From positions 1-5,605 of the forward strand of contig CBDUUP010000304.1 of the NCBI GenBank assembly GCA_965370435.1: a stretch of 5,605 nucleotides of DNA, read 5' to 3'. Source of the DNA: CBDUUP01 sp965370435. Its GTDB lineage: Bacteria; Chloroflexota; Anaerolineae; Anaerolineales; UBA11579. Shown here in pieces: positions 4,935-5,605 of the stretch (within the stretch, counting starts at the first letter, position 1; the number at the start of each line of letters is the position of its first letter). The notes beneath the pieces were generated by a model, which did no database searches, was not told where the DNA came from, and saw only the letters and a list, made by a program, of their open reading frames with translations. A program made the translations under genes and the position numbers.

Positions 4935-5605
4935 TTATGGGCCGGTCTTGTTCAGGATGGCGGCGTCCACGCCGACCATGCCACTGGGAACGTTCTGGAT
5001 GCCGATGAGGACTTCAATACTGTCGAAGGCATCGGTGGCGGTGAGGGTGCAGGTGAAGACGTTCCATGAGAAGGTGGAGGAAGGCGGGGTGAAGACGCAG
5101 GTCTTCTTTTTCACCGGAAACCCTCCCCACTTGAACACCAGACGAGCGCCCAGTTTCCCGCTCAGGTTCACGTCCTTCCCACCGAAGAAAAAGGTGAGGG
5201 TGTATTCATCCCCGACGTTCCCGCTCTGGGCTATGGTTTGCTTGATGATCTCCAAGCCACCATTCGCTTTGAAGAGGTAGACGTAGTTTCCCGCATAGGC
5301 CTGGTTCAGGATAATGCGTCCATCCCCGTTGCCGGTGACGACCTCAGTCCACTCGGCGCCGAGAGGGTCTTCGAAGCCGCCGTTGGCGAGGAAGTTGAAT
5401 GAATAGATATAGGCCGAACCGGACCAAGCGCCGTTGTCGGCGTCATAGGATGCTCCCACCAGAGAGGTGTTTCCACTTATGGCGACCGCGAAGCCGTATT
5501 CGTCACCCGCCGCGCCGTCGGAGGCGGTGAATTTGGCCACCTCCCCCCAGTTTTCGATCCCGCCCTGGTTCCGCTCGAAGAGGTAGGCTGAGCCCGAGTC
5601 GTCGC
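4935..5605 (-). CDS. Gene C: FG-GAP protein with C-terminal beta-rich module, 5' part beyond the right edge
   Basis: The frame is open to the right edge and ends in TAA at 4935, giving 222 visible residues. The first 21 or so are the end of one FG-GAP blade (SGSAYLFERNQGG, NWGE). A final shortened blade follows (KFTASDGAAGDEYG to SGSAYIYS), then at once the C-terminal module beginning NFLANGGFEDPLGAEW. The module aligns over its length with residues 704-856 of gene B, including NGDGR, GLEIIKQT, GDEYT, the Cys-x15-Cys pair and the ending DAAILNKTGP. No SdrD_B-like domain intervenes, unlike gene B. A GTG near 5540 could be mistaken for a start, but it encodes the Val of WGEVAKF inside a blade. 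The role is presumably as for gene B: an exported, probably Ca2+-binding adhesin or matrix protein. The start and signal peptide lie outside the window. Confidence 0.93.
   Translation of the reverse strand, partial: DDSGSAYLFERNQGGIENWGEVAKFTASDGAAGDEYGFAVAISGNTSLVGASYDADNGAWSGSAYIYSFNFLANGGFEDPLGAEWTEVVTGNGDGRIILNQAYAGNYVYLFKANGGLEIIKQTIAQSGNVGDEYTLTFFFGGKDVNLSGKLGARLVFKWGGFPVKKKTCVFTPPSSTFSWNVFTCTLTATDAFDSIEVLIGIQNVPSGMVGVDAAILNKTGP

Noticed and set aside
5538..5540. GTG as start of gene C
   Set aside because: The frame continues upstream with a clear FG-GAP blade (SGSAYLFERNQGG), so the GTG is an internal Val codon.

Overview
The window carries three paralogous genes for secreted or surface proteins, all on the minus strand, separated by gaps unusually rich in inverted repeats and small mobile-element relics. 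It contains no enzyme, RNA gene, CRISPR array or complete transposase. Coding DNA is GC-rich, while the promoter region and the two larger repeat elements are AT-rich. The combination of large FG-GAP/SdrD_B-type secreted proteins, many short hairpin repeats beginning GTAGGG, and AACCTGACAGGT terminator hairpins suggests an environmental bacterium, possibly Chloroflexota (Anaerolineae-like). That is an inference from style, not from a marker gene.

Layout from left to right. Positions 1-736 hold the 5' part of gene A (signal peptide, then three complete 58-residue FG-GAP blades, running off the left edge). It has a good ribosome binding site and a near-consensus promoter (821-849). Just upstream of that promoter lies a 256-bp MITE-like element (860-1115) with perfect 16-bp terminal inverted repeats and a 5-bp flanking duplication. 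Positions 1116-1445 hold a REP-like palindrome and a strong minus-strand terminator. Gene B (1446-4016, 856 aa) is complete: signal peptide, seven FG-GAP blades (one beta-propeller), two SdrD_B-like domains and a C-terminal beta-rich module. Positions 4028-4934 have no intact gene. They hold a second MITE-like element (4239-4384), several REP-like hairpins, a second terminator, and two orphan fragments that match only the extreme 3' end of this gene family. Gene C (4935-5605) enters from the right edge. It shows the end of an FG-GAP propeller joined directly to the same C-terminal module, without SdrD_B domains.

The three genes look like independently transcribed members of one expanding, domain-shuffling family of calcium-binding-type adhesins or extracellular matrix proteins. 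The most unusual point is that every family 3' end in the window, intact or orphan, sits 0-15 nt from a hairpin, and three of the four hairpins begin with GTAG in the coding-strand sense. GTAG is the foot tetranucleotide of REP elements handled by RAYT (IS200/IS605-like) transposases. The orphan 3' ends keep the amino-acid sequence AILNKTGP-stop with synonymous codon changes. They therefore look like stubs of deleted paralogs, and the locus looks like a recombining cassette array.
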